DNA of 64,000 nucleotides from Affinundibacterium amnicola (GTDB lineage Bacteria > Pseudomonadota > Gammaproteobacteria > Burkholderiales > Burkholderiaceae_D). The stretch lies in contig NZ_JACOFU010000002.1 in assembly GCF_014284275.1 (NCBI RefSeq), forward strand, positions 356,623 to 420,622. Reading direction: 5' to 3'. The translations under genes were made by a program, and so were the position numbers. The notes under the pieces are model-generated. The model made no database searches, had not been told where the DNA came from, and saw only the letters and a program-made list of their open reading frames with translations. Positions 28,054 through 38,412 of this stretch are shown here, piece after piece; positions within the stretch are counted from its first letter, which is position 1, and each line of letters starts with the position of its first letter.

Positions 28054-29085
28054 TCAATGATTCAACGCATTTGACAAGAGTTTAGCGGTAATATCAACAA
28101 TTGGTATCACTCTTTCATAAGCCATACGCGTAGGACCGATCACCCCCAACGTCCCAACAATTTTACCATTGACCTCATAGGGTGCGGTAACAACGCTCAT
28201 CTCTTCCATTGGAACCAGTTGAGATTCGCCGCCGATAAAAATACGCACGCCAGAAGCATTACTAGAGACATCCAATAACTGCATTAAACCACTCTTTTGT
28301 TCAAACAAATCAAACAAACGACGTAAAGAAGTCATATTCGATGATAAATCACTGACATTGAGCAAATTACGCTCACCTGAAATGACCATATCCTCGCTAC
28401 TCTCGGCCATCGCTTCGCTACCAGCTTGCAAGGCCGCGTGCATCAAACGATTCATATCGCCTTGCAGCTCACGCAGCTCGCGTTTGATATTCACACGTGC
28501 CTGATCAAAACTTTGCCCACCAAAATTTTGATTCAAATAATTAGCGGCTTGAATTAATTGCGACGGTGTGTAGTCGACATCAGTTAACAATAAGCGGTTG
28601 TGCACTTCATCATTCGGTGCAACGACCACGAGTAAGATACGCTTTTCTGACAAGCGTAAAAATTCAACCTGTTTAAATACCGACTCTTGCCGGGCTGTCA
28701 TGACCACACCAGCAAATTGCGACAATGACGACAACACTTGCGCTGCATTAGCAATGATCTTTTGTGGTGACCCAGCAATGATCGACGATGGCATTCGTGC
28801 ACCTAAAGCACTTTCAAGCACAGACTCATCAAGCTCTTGCACCGTCAATAGCTGATCCACAAACACGCGATAACCACGCGGAGTGGGGATGCGACCAGAT
28901 GAGGTATGCGGACTGGTGACAAATCCCATTTCCTCCAGATCGGACATCACATTACGAATGGTTGCCGGTGACAATTCCAAACCAGATATCTTGGAAAGTT
29001 CACGTGAACCAACTGGCTGGCCGTCGGCAATATACCGTTCCACCAGGGCTTTTAAGAGAGTTTGAGCGCGATTATCGAGTTGCAT
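28054..29085 (-). CDS. hrcA: Heat-inducible transcription repressor HrcA
   Basis: 343 residues. Winged-helix N-terminus ([44 protein letters not shown] in outline) followed by [20 protein letters not shown], the family signature, and a GAF-like domain ending [20 protein letters not shown]. Binds CIRCE elements ahead of groESL and sometimes dnaK, with activity tuned by GroEL. No CIRCE is seen in the window. Divergent from nothing; the HAD gene follows on the upstream side. Confidence 0.95.
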   Translation of the reverse strand: MQLDNRAQTLLKALVERYIADGQPVGSRELSKISGLELSPATIRNVMSDLEEMGFVTSPHTSSGRIPTPRGYRVFVDQLLTVQELDESVLESALGARMPSSIIAGSPQKIIANAAQVLSSLSQFAGVVMTARQESVFKQVEFLRLSEKRILLVVVAPNDEVHNRLLLTDVDYTPSQLIQAANYLNQNFGGQSFDQARVNIKRELRELQGDMNRLMHAALQAGSEAMAESSEDMVISGERNLLNVSDLSSNMTSLRRLFDLFEQKSGLMQLLDVSSNASGVRIFIGGESQLVPMEEMSVVTAPYEVNGKIVGTLGVIGPTRMAYERVIPIVDITAKLLSNALNH

Positions 29086-29143
29086 AGTTTTATTTTAGGC
29101 TAGCTGTCGCAGAAACGCATTGTTTTTTGCAATATGCCAACAA

Positions 29144-29848
29144 TCATCGAACACTTAGATTGAGTTCGCGCAACAGTTCTTGCAAGTCTTTTACGATAAA
29201 GTCGGGCTGAACATCAGCATGTTCTGTCTCTGCCAATGTCATACCGCGACGATTGACCCAAGTTGCCCGCATACCGACTTGCTGTGCTCCAGCGACATCC
29301 AGGCGCAAATCGTCCCCCAGATACATCACTTCACTTGGTGCTAATTGCAAGTGCTCTAACATGGCCAAAAATATGCGGGGATCAGGTTTTGCACAACCAA
29401 AAGTGTGTGCGGCCAAAGATACAGAAAAATGATTACCCAAACCTATCGCCTCAATATCTGCAAACCCATTAGAAATTGAGCCCAGCTGGTAGCTGTCTTT
29501 CAACACGCCAAGAGCGGGCATGACATCGGCAAAAAAAGTGACTTGATTACGTGCATGGGCAAACACTTGCATCGCTTGATCTGCCAGATCAGGCGATGCA
29601 TTATGTTCTGCAAAGACCTGTTTTAACAAAGTATGGCGTAAAGCCCACAAATCATAGCTAAATCGCGCATCTGTCTTTACCAAAGCCTGCCGCCGCTCAC
29701 GTAAAGCATCGATCGAATACGTCGAAGCAAGTGCTGGAAGCTGTTGGGCAATCCATGCATGCAAAGTTGCTTCGGCTTGTTGAATCACCGGTGCCACAGG
29801 CCACAATGTATCGTCCAGGTCGAAAATCAGCGCTTTGATAGTCATCAT
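29144..29848 (-). CDS. HAD-superfamily hydrolase (subfamily IA)
   Basis: 234 residues. Motif I DLDDTLWPV with the nucleophile Asp, motif II serine in GSISNGF, motif III Lys in CAKPDPRIF, motif IV GDDLRLDVAGAQQVGM. The cap is a helical C1 type, as in YjjG-type pyrimidine nucleotidases and phosphoglycolate phosphatases. The exact substrate cannot be given. Between hrcA and an FAD monooxygenase, all on the minus strand. Confidence 0.88.
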   Translation of the reverse strand: MMTIKALIFDLDDTLWPVAPVIQQAEATLHAWIAQQLPALASTYSIDALRERRQALVKTDARFSYDLWALRHTLLKQVFAEHNASPDLADQAMQVFAHARNQVTFFADVMPALGVLKDSYQLGSISNGFADIEAIGLGNHFSVSLAAHTFGCAKPDPRIFLAMLEHLQLAPSEVMYLGDDLRLDVAGAQQVGMRATWVNRRGMTLAETEHADVQPDFIVKDLQELLRELNLSVR

Positions 29849-29910
29849 AAAATTGTGTCAAATAGGTGCTGCAGTGTAATCAAAAATGCGCTTCTAATTT
29901 TCCCAATACC

Positions 29911-31128
29911 TTACAAGTTGGCATTCAATGCGCGCAAGTCCCAAACCGACTGTTTCGCGCCACATAAAGTCAACATATATTGGCGATACACTGCAGGCAG
30001 ATGACGCCCCGCAACTGTCCCTATATCACGCAACCAGCCTACCGGATAATGCGATTGATATAAGGGTGTCATGATGCGACTCGCCATTTGATAATAAGCG
30101 ATGTGTCGACGACGACGTGTCGAAAATTGCGCGAAAGCTTCGTGAATTTGGGAAGGCCCAACATCATGACGCCCACCGGTAGATTGTTCTAGACACTGCG
30201 CCAACACCGTAGCGTCAATCAAAGCCATATTTGCACCCTGCCCCAACTGTGGACTCATCGCGTGCGCGGCATCTCCCAAGACAACCACCGCTTGTTGATG
30301 ATAGGACGACAGCCTGACATCGGCATATTCCGCTACCGCTACTGTCGTCTGCGTTGAATTGGCCAGCCAATCCGCAACTTCAGGCCAAATTTCAGCAATA
30401 CGCGTGACCAATCCAACCATACCGGCTTGCTGATAGGCATCCAACGATGATTTAGGCAAACTCCAAAACAAGGAATAGCAAGTTTTCTGTGTAAGAGGGT
30501 TCAACCCAGTTGGCAAGATTCCCAGCATAACTCGGGCACCACGATAGCGTTGCATCAATATGTGTGGAAATGGCCAGTCTTCTTTATCTAATACGGCCCA
30601 ATAAGCTCCCCAAGGATACGGTCGGTGCCTCTGCTTTAGTTGCAAACGATCTCGCAAAGACGAACGCGTTCCATTTGCAACGATCAAACCATCTGCCACC
30701 AATTCCCCAAGTTGATGATGCACTAGAACTTGACCGGAATGCAGCTCAAAATCAGAGACACCATTTCCCAAATGCATAGTGACACCCAAATCACGTGCAC
30801 AATTCCATAAAATTTGATGCAAATGCGCTCGATGTATACCCAAGCCATGCCAGTCTTGTTGCACCGACGCGTAGTGTAGATCTAGTGTCTTCCAAGAACC
30901 AGAGTATCCTTCCAAACTATGTACCACAGCAGCCTTCTCACGAACTTCACCGAGCAAGCCTAAGTTGTCCAACATCGCTTGCCCGCTAGGCTGCAACAAC
31001 AGACCTGCACCTACCGGGATGGGGTCAGCAACTTGTTCAAAGATACTTACCTTTTGTCCTTGGCGGGTCAGTAAAATAGCGCTAGCAAGTCCGGCGATTC
31101 CAGCACCTGCAATAACAAAATGTGCCAT
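29911..31128 (-). CDS. FAD-dependent monooxygenase (UbiH/salicylate-hydroxylase-like)
   Basis: 405 residues. FAD Rossmann motif IAGAGIAGLASAILLTRQG at the start, the middle DG motif in LVADGLIVANGTRSSLR, and the second FAD motif VVLGDAAHAMSPQLGQGANMALIDA are complete. This is the flavoprotein aromatic hydroxylase group (PF01494). Members hydroxylate salicylate, 6-hydroxynicotinate or similar; in this position the substrate is unknown and no degradation operon is near. Soluble, possibly membrane-associated. Confidence 0.88.
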   Translation of the reverse strand: MAHFVIAGAGIAGLASAILLTRQGQKVSIFEQVADPIPVGAGLLLQPSGQAMLDNLGLLGEVREKAAVVHSLEGYSGSWKTLDLHYASVQQDWHGLGIHRAHLHQILWNCARDLGVTMHLGNGVSDFELHSGQVLVHHQLGELVADGLIVANGTRSSLRDRLQLKQRHRPYPWGAYWAVLDKEDWPFPHILMQRYRGARVMLGILPTGLNPLTQKTCYSLFWSLPKSSLDAYQQAGMVGLVTRIAEIWPEVADWLANSTQTTVAVAEYADVRLSSYHQQAVVVLGDAAHAMSPQLGQGANMALIDATVLAQCLEQSTGGRHDVGPSQIHEAFAQFSTRRRRHIAYYQMASRIMTPLYQSHYPVGWLRDIGTVAGRHLPAVYRQYMLTLCGAKQSVWDLRALNANL

Positions 31129-31271
31129 AAAAAAATAATGAATTTAAGTTGTGTTCATTATACGATTAGCGGCAGATAGATTAGTTTGTTAATTTAAGCT
31201 GGAAATTCATCGGCCAATGATTTCGCAAATCCGCCATTCCCATATCCAATCAAAATCAACTTGAAAAATTT

Positions 31272-31751
31272 ATGATGCCTTTCACCATACAACAAGCCAG
31301 CGTGCATGACGTCGACTTGATCGCTCCCCTGTTTGATGCCTATCGTGTGTTCTACCAACAAGCAAGTGATCTACACTTAGCTAAAAAATTTTTGCATGAA
31401 CGATTGCAGCAACAACAATCAAACATTTTCTTTGCAATTGACCAGACAAATCAAGGGCTAGGATTTGTCCAACTCTACCCTAGCTTCTCATCTGTTTCTG
31501 CTAAACGCCTTTGGATCTTAAATGACTTATATGTCGCCGAATCGGCCAGACGCTTAGGTGTTGCAAGACAACTCATGTTGCGTGCCAGGGCATTCGCGAT
31601 ACAGACAGGCGCCAAGGGCTTGTTTCTCGAAACCACGCACGACAATCACCAAGGACAAAGTTTGTATGAATCACTGGGCTACCTGAGGAATAGCGAATAT
31701 TATTATTTCCTTGACTTACAAGATCAGCTGGTTTCACCGACTGATGCATGA
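31272..31751 (+). CDS. GNAT family N-acetyltransferase
   Basis: 159 residues. The acetyl-CoA loop appears as DLYVAESARRLGVARQLMLRARAFA (motif A, R/Q-x-x-G-x-A form), and the following strand plus ETTHDNHQGQSLYESLGY is motif B. Tandem ATG codons at the start. Acceptor is unknown. Single gene just ahead of nadK but with a 142-base gap. Confidence 0.85.
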   Translation: MMPFTIQQASVHDVDLIAPLFDAYRVFYQQASDLHLAKKFLHERLQQQQSNIFFAIDQTNQGLGFVQLYPSFSSVSAKRLWILNDLYVAESARRLGVARQLMLRARAFAIQTGAKGLFLETTHDNHQGQSLYESLGYLRNSEYYYFLDLQDQLVSPTDA

Positions 31752-31893
31752 GGATCGACCATGCTCGCAAATGGCTAGCCAATGCTTAGTCACAACAAAG
31801 CGCATTCTTTAAGATCACTTTAATCATTGGACACATCCAATTGGCGAAGAATAGTGTAATCTAAAGCCTTCTCCCTATCTTCACATATGCCCT

Positions 31894-32787
31894 ATGACAA
31901 CAACACCCAAAACCATTGCCTTGATCGGAAAATACAATGCACTTGGCATGGGTGAATCTTTAAATGAATTAGCGCACTCCCTCAGTGCTGCTGGTCACAC
32001 GGCTTTGTTTGATCATGATTCAGCACACAATTTAGCCTTAAATGATTTTCCAGCGCTATCCGTCGCAGACATTGGGCGTACTGCAGACATTGCCATCGTA
32101 CTTGGTGGCGATGGCACTATGTTGGGAATTGCGCGTCAATTGGCGCCTTACGACGTACCATTGATCGGAATTAATCAAGGACGCCTCGGCTTCATTACCG
32201 ATATTCCGCGCGACCAAATGATTCCTGCCGTGATGAAAATTTTGAATGGTGAGCACATCGCAGAACAGCGTTGCATGCTAGAAGCCATCGTGGTTCGCGA
32301 TGGTGAACAGATTTTTAGTGGGGTCGCTTTTAACGATATCGTTTTATCCCGGGGTGCAGGCTCAGGCATGATTGAATTGCGAGTCGAGGTCGATCAACAT
32401 TTTATGTACAACCAACGCTCTGATGGTTTGATTGTATCAACACCGACCGGCTCTACCGCTTACGCGCTTTCAGCTGGCGGTCCCTTGCTTCATCCAAGTT
32501 TGGGTGGCATCGTAATGGTGCCAATTGCACCACATGCTTTATCCAATCGTCCGATTGTTTTACCAGAAACCAGTGTCATCAGCGTTGAAATCGTAGCAGG
32601 ACGTGATGCTAGTGTGAACTTTGATATGCAATCTTTTGCCAATCTCAATCATAAAGATAAAATTATTATCAGTCGATCTACCCACCACATCACCTTCTTG
32701 CATCCAGAGGATTGGAACTACTACCATACTCTGCGCGAAAAACTCCACTGGAATGAATACCCGTCAGTGGAAGGTGCATTGAACTAA
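31894..32787 (+). CDS. nadK: NAD kinase
   Basis: 297 residues. ATP-dependent phosphorylation of NAD to NADP. The GGDGTMLGIAR motif with the catalytic Asp, the GINQGRLGFITDI segment, NDIVLSRG and the SDGLIVSTPTGSTAYALSAGGPLLHP signature are all present. Followed by recN on the same strand, which is the usual order in betaproteobacteria. Confidence 0.97.
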   Translation: MTTTPKTIALIGKYNALGMGESLNELAHSLSAAGHTALFDHDSAHNLALNDFPALSVADIGRTADIAIVLGGDGTMLGIARQLAPYDVPLIGINQGRLGFITDIPRDQMIPAVMKILNGEHIAEQRCMLEAIVVRDGEQIFSGVAFNDIVLSRGAGSGMIELRVEVDQHFMYNQRSDGLIVSTPTGSTAYALSAGGPLLHPSLGGIVMVPIAPHALSNRPIVLPETSVISVEIVAGRDASVNFDMQSFANLNHKDKIIISRSTHHITFLHPEDWNYYHTLREKLHWNEYPSVEGALN

Positions 32788-32906
32788 ATTTGTCCCGCAA
32801 AGTCCTGTGAATAAATACAGTATTTTGTCGCACTGCACTCGATACCCTGAGGTAAAATACGCGCAATTGCGCCCTCACCTCAACTCACTCATACAGATGA
32901 AAACCT

Positions 32907-34553
32907 ATGCTGCGTACGCTTGCGATTCGTGATTTTGTTATCGTTGATGCGATAGAACTAGAATTTTCTGCTGGCTTTACCGTATTTACCGGTGAAACTG
33001 GTGCTGGCAAATCCATTTTGATCGATGCGCTTGCATTAACTTTGGGCGGGCGTGGTGATGCCAGCATGGTTCGAGAAGGTGCACAAAAGGCCGATATCAG
33101 CGCCGAGTTTTCTTGCAACTCCGCCACCTCGACTTGGCTACTAGAACATGACTTCAATGCCGAAGACGGACAACTTTTGATACGTCGAGTGATCGACAAT
33201 GCTGGGCGCTCTAAAGCTTATATCAACGGTATCAGTGCAACCGCAGCCCAACTACGTGAACTCGGTGAATATCTGGTGGACATTCATGGCCAACACGCGC
33301 ATCAATCATTACTAAAAAGTGAAGCGCAGCGGAATTTACTCGACATGCAGGCTGGCTTACAAAGCCAGACCAGTAAGGTCGGTAGCTTATACAAGCACTG
33401 GCGTAATTTGGCGAAGCAACGCGAAGAATTCGAACAGAACGCGAAAAACATCCTGCAAGAACGTCAGCGCCTGGAATGGCAAGTTGGCGAGCTCGACAAA
33501 CTGCAACTCAAAAAAGGGGAATGGGATGAAATCACACAAGAACATAGCCGTTTAGCGCATGCCGCCAGCTTATTAGAGGGCGCACAAGAAGCGGCGGATA
33601 CGATTTCTGAATCGGATCACCCTGTCCTTTCGCAAGTATCTGCATTACTACAAAAACTCGGCAGATTAGAAGAGTATGACAATAAACTCAAACCCATTCT
33701 AGAATCACTCGAATCAGCGCGCATCAATCTTCAAGAATGTGCCTACGCATTAAACGACTATCTCAACCGTGTCGAACTTGATCCGGCTAGATTGCGACAA
33801 GTTGAACAGCGGGTAGAAAACCTACACAGCACCGCGAGACGCTTTCACGTCGAACCAGAAGGTTTGATCTATGAGCTAGAAAATTTGCGGCAGCAATTAG
33901 CGCAACTATCGGGTGCGTCTGACATCGAATCATTGAAACAACAGGAAGAGCTGGCCTTTCAAGCTTACCTGAAAGAGGCAAAAATGCTCAGCGAAAAACG
34001 ACAAGTTATCGCAGGTGATTTAGGGCTAGCAGTCACCAATGCGATGCAAGACTTGAGCATGGCGGGTGGTCGTTTCGCGGTTGACCTGGTCGCCTGCGAA
34101 CCAAGTGCCAGCGGCTTGGAAAATATTGAGTTCATGGTCGCCGGGCACGCTGGTGTGCAATTACGGCCACTTGCAAAAGTCGCCTCCGGAGGTGAGTTAG
34201 CCCGCATTTCTTTAGCAATCTCGGTGATTACATCTTGTGCTACGGCCACGCCTACACTCATCTTCGACGAAGTGGATAGCGGTATCGGTGGTGCTGTTGC
34301 AGAAGTCGTCGGGCGTTTATTGAAACGTCTAGGTCAAGACAGACAAGTATTGTGTGTGACCCATTTGCCGCAAGTTGCCAGCCAGGGCAATCAGCACTTT
34401 GAAGTCAGCAAAACGCAAGAAAATAATAAAACCTTTTCGCAAATTCATGCACTGGATAATAAACAACGCGTGGAAGAAATCGCACGCATGTTGGGTGGCT
34501 TAGAGATTACCGCAACCACGCGCAAACATGCTCGCGAACTACTCGCTTTATAA
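32907..34553 (+). CDS. recN: DNA repair protein RecN
   Basis: 548 residues, SMC-like. Walker A TGETGAGKSIL (about 30-40), coiled-coil region (about 150-370), ABC signature KVASGGELARISLAI, Walker B TLIFDEVDSGIGG and the ending VTHLPQVASQG. It supports recombinational double-strand-break repair. Separate from the AAA ATPase at 16.9 kb: RecN has long coiled coils and a C-terminal head, the other does not. Confidence 0.97.
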   Translation: MLRTLAIRDFVIVDAIELEFSAGFTVFTGETGAGKSILIDALALTLGGRGDASMVREGAQKADISAEFSCNSATSTWLLEHDFNAEDGQLLIRRVIDNAGRSKAYINGISATAAQLRELGEYLVDIHGQHAHQSLLKSEAQRNLLDMQAGLQSQTSKVGSLYKHWRNLAKQREEFEQNAKNILQERQRLEWQVGELDKLQLKKGEWDEITQEHSRLAHAASLLEGAQEAADTISESDHPVLSQVSALLQKLGRLEEYDNKLKPILESLESARINLQECAYALNDYLNRVELDPARLRQVEQRVENLHSTARRFHVEPEGLIYELENLRQQLAQLSGASDIESLKQQEELAFQAYLKEAKMLSEKRQVIAGDLGLAVTNAMQDLSMAGGRFAVDLVACEPSASGLENIEFMVAGHAGVQLRPLAKVASGGELARISLAISVITSCATATPTLIFDEVDSGIGGAVAEVVGRLLKRLGQDRQVLCVTHLPQVASQGNQHFEVSKTQENNKTFSQIHALDNKQRVEEIARMLGGLEITATTRKHARELLAL

Positions 34554-34624
34554 AACTTAACGACTTCGATAGCGCTAACTTTTCGCACAAAAAATCAACG
34601 CACTCAAATCAATGAAAGTTCGCC

Positions 34625-35731
34625 ATGACATTCCTCAAAGAACCTGATTACGCACACGGAAAGCTCGTAAAGACGGCCGTCGTCTTAATTAATCTCGGTA
34701 CACCAGATGCACCAACGCCCAATGCGGTCAAACGTTATTTGAAACAATTCTTGTGGGACCAACGTGTCGTTGAAATTCCGCGCGCTGTTTGGTGGATGAT
34801 TTTAAACTTCATCATATTGCCTTTCCGCTCCAAAAAATCAGCAGAAAAATATGCTTCCATCTGGACGAATGAAGGCTCGCCTTTACTCGTTCATACACGC
34901 AAACAAGCAGTGCTACTCAAAGGCTATCTGGGTGAACGTGGACATGAAGTAAACGTCGTCCACGCGATGCGTTATGGTTCGCCGTCTATCCCAGAAGTGC
35001 TAGCCCAACTGAAGACAGAGGGCTATGAACGCATCTTAATTTTACCTGCCTACCCACAATATTCAGCGACTACCACAGCCTCGAATTTTGACGCTATCAC
35101 ACAACATTATCAACAAACCAGAAATGTACCTGAGCTACGATTCATTAAGCATTATCACGATCACCCCAGCTACATCCATGCATTAAAAAATTCTATTCTG
35201 CGCGCGTGGGAACAAAATGGAAAACCAGAAAAACTCGTCATGAGTTTTCATGGATTACCGAAAGCATTTTTATTGCGTGGCGATCCGTATCACTGTGAAT
35301 GCTATAAAACTGCACGCCTGTTAGCCGAACAATTAGGATTGAGTAAGGAAGATTATGTCGTCACTTTTCAATCACGCTTAGGGCGTGCCGAATGGCTGCA
35401 ACCGTACACCGAACCAACCGTGCAAGCACTAGCTAAGCAGGGCATCAAGCGCATCGACGTCGTTTGCCCTGGCTTTTTAGCAGATTGTTTAGAGACATTG
35501 GAAGAAATTGCCATTGAAGTACGTCAGGCTTTCTTAACTGCTGGCGGTCAAACCTTCAATTACATTCCTTGTTTAAATGAATCGCCTGACGCCTTACGTG
35601 CCTTAGCAGAAATCAGCGAACAACATTTAATTGGTTGGCCAACGATGGTCACGACCAGTATGCGCGAACAAGAAAAACAAAATGCATTAATTAGCCGTAG
35701 CGAAGCAAAACGATTCGGTGCCGATCACTGA
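34625..35731 (+). CDS. hemH: Ferrochelatase
   Basis: 368 residues. Inserts Fe2+ into protoporphyrin IX at the end of haem synthesis. [24 protein letters not shown] opens the family fold; the metal-site histidine is in [25 protein letters not shown], followed by [17 protein letters not shown] and the C-terminal [15 protein letters not shown]. Its TGA stop overlaps the ATG of apaH by one base (TGATG), so the two are translationally coupled. Confidence 0.97.
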   Translation: MTFLKEPDYAHGKLVKTAVVLINLGTPDAPTPNAVKRYLKQFLWDQRVVEIPRAVWWMILNFIILPFRSKKSAEKYASIWTNEGSPLLVHTRKQAVLLKGYLGERGHEVNVVHAMRYGSPSIPEVLAQLKTEGYERILILPAYPQYSATTTASNFDAITQHYQQTRNVPELRFIKHYHDHPSYIHALKNSILRAWEQNGKPEKLVMSFHGLPKAFLLRGDPYHCECYKTARLLAEQLGLSKEDYVVTFQSRLGRAEWLQPYTEPTVQALAKQGIKRIDVVCPGFLADCLETLEEIAIEVRQAFLTAGGQTFNYIPCLNESPDALRALAEISEQHLIGWPTMVTTSMREQEKQNALISRSEAKRFGADH

Positions 35732-36567
35732 TGTCCACAAAGATGTCCACCAGCACTTATGTCATTGGCGATGTACAAGGCTGCTACGATCAGCTAGTTG
35801 AATTACTAGCCAAAATCGATGCAATAACACCGCAAGCACGTTTACTGTTTGCTGGCGATCTGATCAATCGCGGACCAAAATCACTCGACACCTTGCGTTT
35901 GATCAAAGGCTTAGGGGCGCGTGCAGAATCAGTATTAGGCAACCATGATTTGCACCTGCTTGCAGTCGCATGCGGTGCTCGGCAATTACATCGTAGCGAT
36001 ACGCTAGGCGCGATACTCGCAGCAGACGATAGGGAAGAGTTATTAGATTGGCTGCGCCATCGACCGATGGCATTAGACATCGGCGAACATCTTCTAGTAC
36101 ATGCTGGCGTTTTCGCCAATTGGGATAAAGTAAAAACACTCAAACTAGCGCAAGAAATCGAAATCGAATTGCGTAGCGAAAGATGGCAAGACTTGCTACG
36201 CAATATGTACGGCAACACGCCAGTCATTTGGCACGATCAGCTTCAAGGTACAGAACGTCAACGTTGCATCATCAACGCCCTCACTCGGATGCGTTTTTGT
36301 CATGCGGATGGCAGTATGGACTTTGATCTCAAAGAAGGCACCGCCAAAGCACCCGAACATTTACTTCCGTGGTTCGATTTGCCAGAACGCTTAAGCCAAG
36401 ACTGCACAGTCGTTTTCGGGCACTGGTCAACGCTGGGATTAGTTTTGCGCGACAATCTTATTAGTCTCGACACGGGCTGCGTGTGGGGCGGTCCATTGAC
36501 TGCTGTACGATTATCTGATCGACTGGTTTTACAGGTGCAAGGTCCACAGCATCAGGTGCCGTTTTAA
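35731..36567 (+). CDS. apaH: Bis(5'-nucleosyl)-tetraphosphatase, symmetrical
   Basis: 278 residues. Splits Ap4A to two ADP. Metallophosphoesterase motifs are all seen: [29 protein letters not shown], then the HAGV and late VVFGHWS histidines. Begins at the last base of the hemH stop codon. Cytoplasmic. Confidence 0.96.
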   Translation: MSTKMSTSTYVIGDVQGCYDQLVELLAKIDAITPQARLLFAGDLINRGPKSLDTLRLIKGLGARAESVLGNHDLHLLAVACGARQLHRSDTLGAILAADDREELLDWLRHRPMALDIGEHLLVHAGVFANWDKVKTLKLAQEIEIELRSERWQDLLRNMYGNTPVIWHDQLQGTERQRCIINALTRMRFCHADGSMDFDLKEGTAKAPEHLLPWFDLPERLSQDCTVVFGHWSTLGLVLRDNLISLDTGCVWGGPLTAVRLSDRLVLQVQGPQHQVPF

Positions 36568-36607
36568 GTCATCCCTTGCCATCTTCAGCCATACCGATAA
36601 GAAAAAA

Positions 36608-37525
36608 ATGACGCCAAACCCAATATCAAATTTCACATTTAAAATAATATCGCTCATTTCGCAAATTCGATGGAGTAGTTATTTCAAGTTGTTAGGCTTT
36701 GCACTACTAACATCACTATTTGCCAGCAAGTTCATTACAAACGTTTCGTTACGACACAATGTCAGAGATGGTTTATTACTTATTTTTTTATTGGCGTGCT
36801 CCGCCAAAGAATTGATCGACACACCAGCCAACTGGACAAGAGCAAAAAATAGTTATCGTTTGTCAAAAAAATTTTGGTTAGCCAGCTACGAACTGTTCCC
36901 CGCTGAATTCCGTGGATGGATACGTAGCTTTTTACAAATACAAAAAGCCTGTTGGCGCAATTCAAGTATTACCTTAGAAACAACAAAAACAAACGAATTC
37001 ACTTATTTAAAAAACGGCATGTATTCCAGCCTTTTTGCCATCGCTGTGGTTTCATGTCTTGGCGAAATTCCATTTTCTTTATTGCTCGTAAATTTACTTA
37101 AACTGAATCCTAGCACTAGCAACATCATTCATCTAGTAACGATACTTGCCGCCATATTGACGATCACCAGCCTAATCGGCGACAAACGTCTAATGGGAAA
37201 AGCGGTGCACACGATAGAAAATAACATCTTAGTTCTCCAACTTGGTGCACGAGCAAAAGCAAAAATACCACTTTGTGCAATCGCTCAAGTTGCACTGTTC
37301 GACCCAAGAAATATGCCCCTTCTTGGATCCAATATTGGTTCTATCAAAATCACACCGTTTGATAGCCCCAATATAATTCTTCAACTTAAACCTACGATTG
37401 ACCAAGGGAATCAAATCTACTTTGAAGAATTTAGCTCAATTCGTCCAGATATTCGTACAGTTTATTTGTATGTGGATTCACCTGCGAAGCTGCTCAATGC
37501 ATTGGCAGCAATAGAATCAGCTTAA
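36608..37525 (+). CDS. Hypothetical four-helix membrane protein
   Basis: 305 residues. Hydrophobic spans at about 23-45, 52-68, 140-160 and 170-198; the C-terminal 100 residues are soluble. No family recognised. It starts 40 bases after the apaH stop, in the same direction, so it is likely at the end of the hemH-apaH unit. The AT-rich, Asn/Lys/Ser-rich composition differs from its neighbours, hinting at recent arrival. Confidence 0.65.
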   Translation: MTPNPISNFTFKIISLISQIRWSSYFKLLGFALLTSLFASKFITNVSLRHNVRDGLLLIFLLACSAKELIDTPANWTRAKNSYRLSKKFWLASYELFPAEFRGWIRSFLQIQKACWRNSSITLETTKTNEFTYLKNGMYSSLFAIAVVSCLGEIPFSLLLVNLLKLNPSTSNIIHLVTILAAILTITSLIGDKRLMGKAVHTIENNILVLQLGARAKAKIPLCAIAQVALFDPRNMPLLGSNIGSIKITPFDSPNIILQLKPTIDQGNQIYFEEFSSIRPDIRTVYLYVDSPAKLLNALAAIESA

Positions 37526-37537
37526 TTATTTGTGCAT

Positions 37538-38281
37538 TTACAGCGTTTCAATGTTCACGCCCAACGCATCCGCAACCACTTGACGTGATGCCAGTGCAAG
37601 CTCACGACGATGCGCGCCTTCGGTTGGTATACTTGGTAATTGAATCAATTCAGCAGTGATTTCACCTGCTGCCAGAATCAATTTCATACTCTCGGCAAAA
37701 GTCATTTCGCCTATAAAATCCGCCGCGGAATGTAGCTGTCCTTGCGCATCAACATAACGCACTGCAAAAGGCAAAACTGGCACCTTAGCTTCAATCGCAG
37801 CTTCAAATAAATTCGCGTGAAAAGGTAAGAGACCACCTTGTGCCCCGGTCGTGCCTTCAGGGAAAAAAGCGATGCGTTTGTTTTGTTCTAATTGATGTAC
37901 TAAGCCTTCGTAAATGCGGCGCACTTCACGTTGCTTGCCTCGCGCTAAAAAGATCGTGCCTGCTTGTGCACTTAACCAACCTGCGATCGGCCAACTGCGA
38001 ATATCGGCTTTTGCCACGAAGTGACAAGCTTGCCAGGAATTGATCACAAAAATATCTAACCACGACACATGATTGGCGATAATCAAAGCGTGATCGGCAA
38101 GCTGTCCGCCACTTTGATCAATGAACTTAACGCGGACTTTACATAGACTGAGTAATTGATGCGACCATCGACGCACTAAGGCGTCACGTTTTGGTGCAGA
38201 GATCCAAGGAAAGATAAAAGCACAAGTGCATACGCCAGTCAGAACGTGCAATAAGACGCGGGCGAAACGCAATTTAGGCAT
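37538..38281 (-). CDS. plsC: 1-acyl-sn-glycerol-3-phosphate acyltransferase (PlsC family)
   Basis: 247 residues. An N-terminal membrane helix (about 8-26) precedes the acyltransferase domain. The catalytic HX4D box is NHVSWLD, and the phosphate-binding box is FFPEGTTGAQGG. Makes phosphatidic acid from lysophosphatidic acid at the inner membrane; a lyso-ornithine-lipid acyltransferase is the alternative. Last gene in the yqgE-ruvX-pyrB-pyrC'-plsC run. Confidence 0.9.
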   Translation of the reverse strand: MPKLRFARVLLHVLTGVCTCAFIFPWISAPKRDALVRRWSHQLLSLCKVRVKFIDQSGGQLADHALIIANHVSWLDIFVINSWQACHFVAKADIRSWPIAGWLSAQAGTIFLARGKQREVRRIYEGLVHQLEQNKRIAFFPEGTTGAQGGLLPFHANLFEAAIEAKVPVLPFAVRYVDAQGQLHSAADFIGEMTFAESMKLILAAGEITAELIQLPSIPTEGAHRRELALASRQVVADALGVNIETL

Positions 38282-38369
38282 GGATCACCAAGTAGAAATA
38301 AATTTAAAAAAGAAATGCAGACAGTGCGAAAAAGACGAAAGCGTGATTTTGTATTACTTTCAGTTTTTA

Positions 38370-38401
38370 AAATTCCCTCAATTTTATTTTTAAGGGAATT
38401 T
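38370..38401 (-). terminator. Hairpin after pyrC'
   Basis: 9-bp stem aaattccct (38370-38378) with agggaattt (38393-38401), 14-base AT-rich loop; on the minus strand it continues into a U-rich stretch. Suggests that plsC can also be transcribed separately. Confidence 0.6.
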
Positions 38402-38412
38402 CGCTTTCATGC

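Noticed and set aside
31800-31893. Sigma-70 promoter ahead of nadK (ttggac with aatagt, 17-base spacing)
   Set aside because: The match is weak and alternative boxes overlap it; not strong enough to list.
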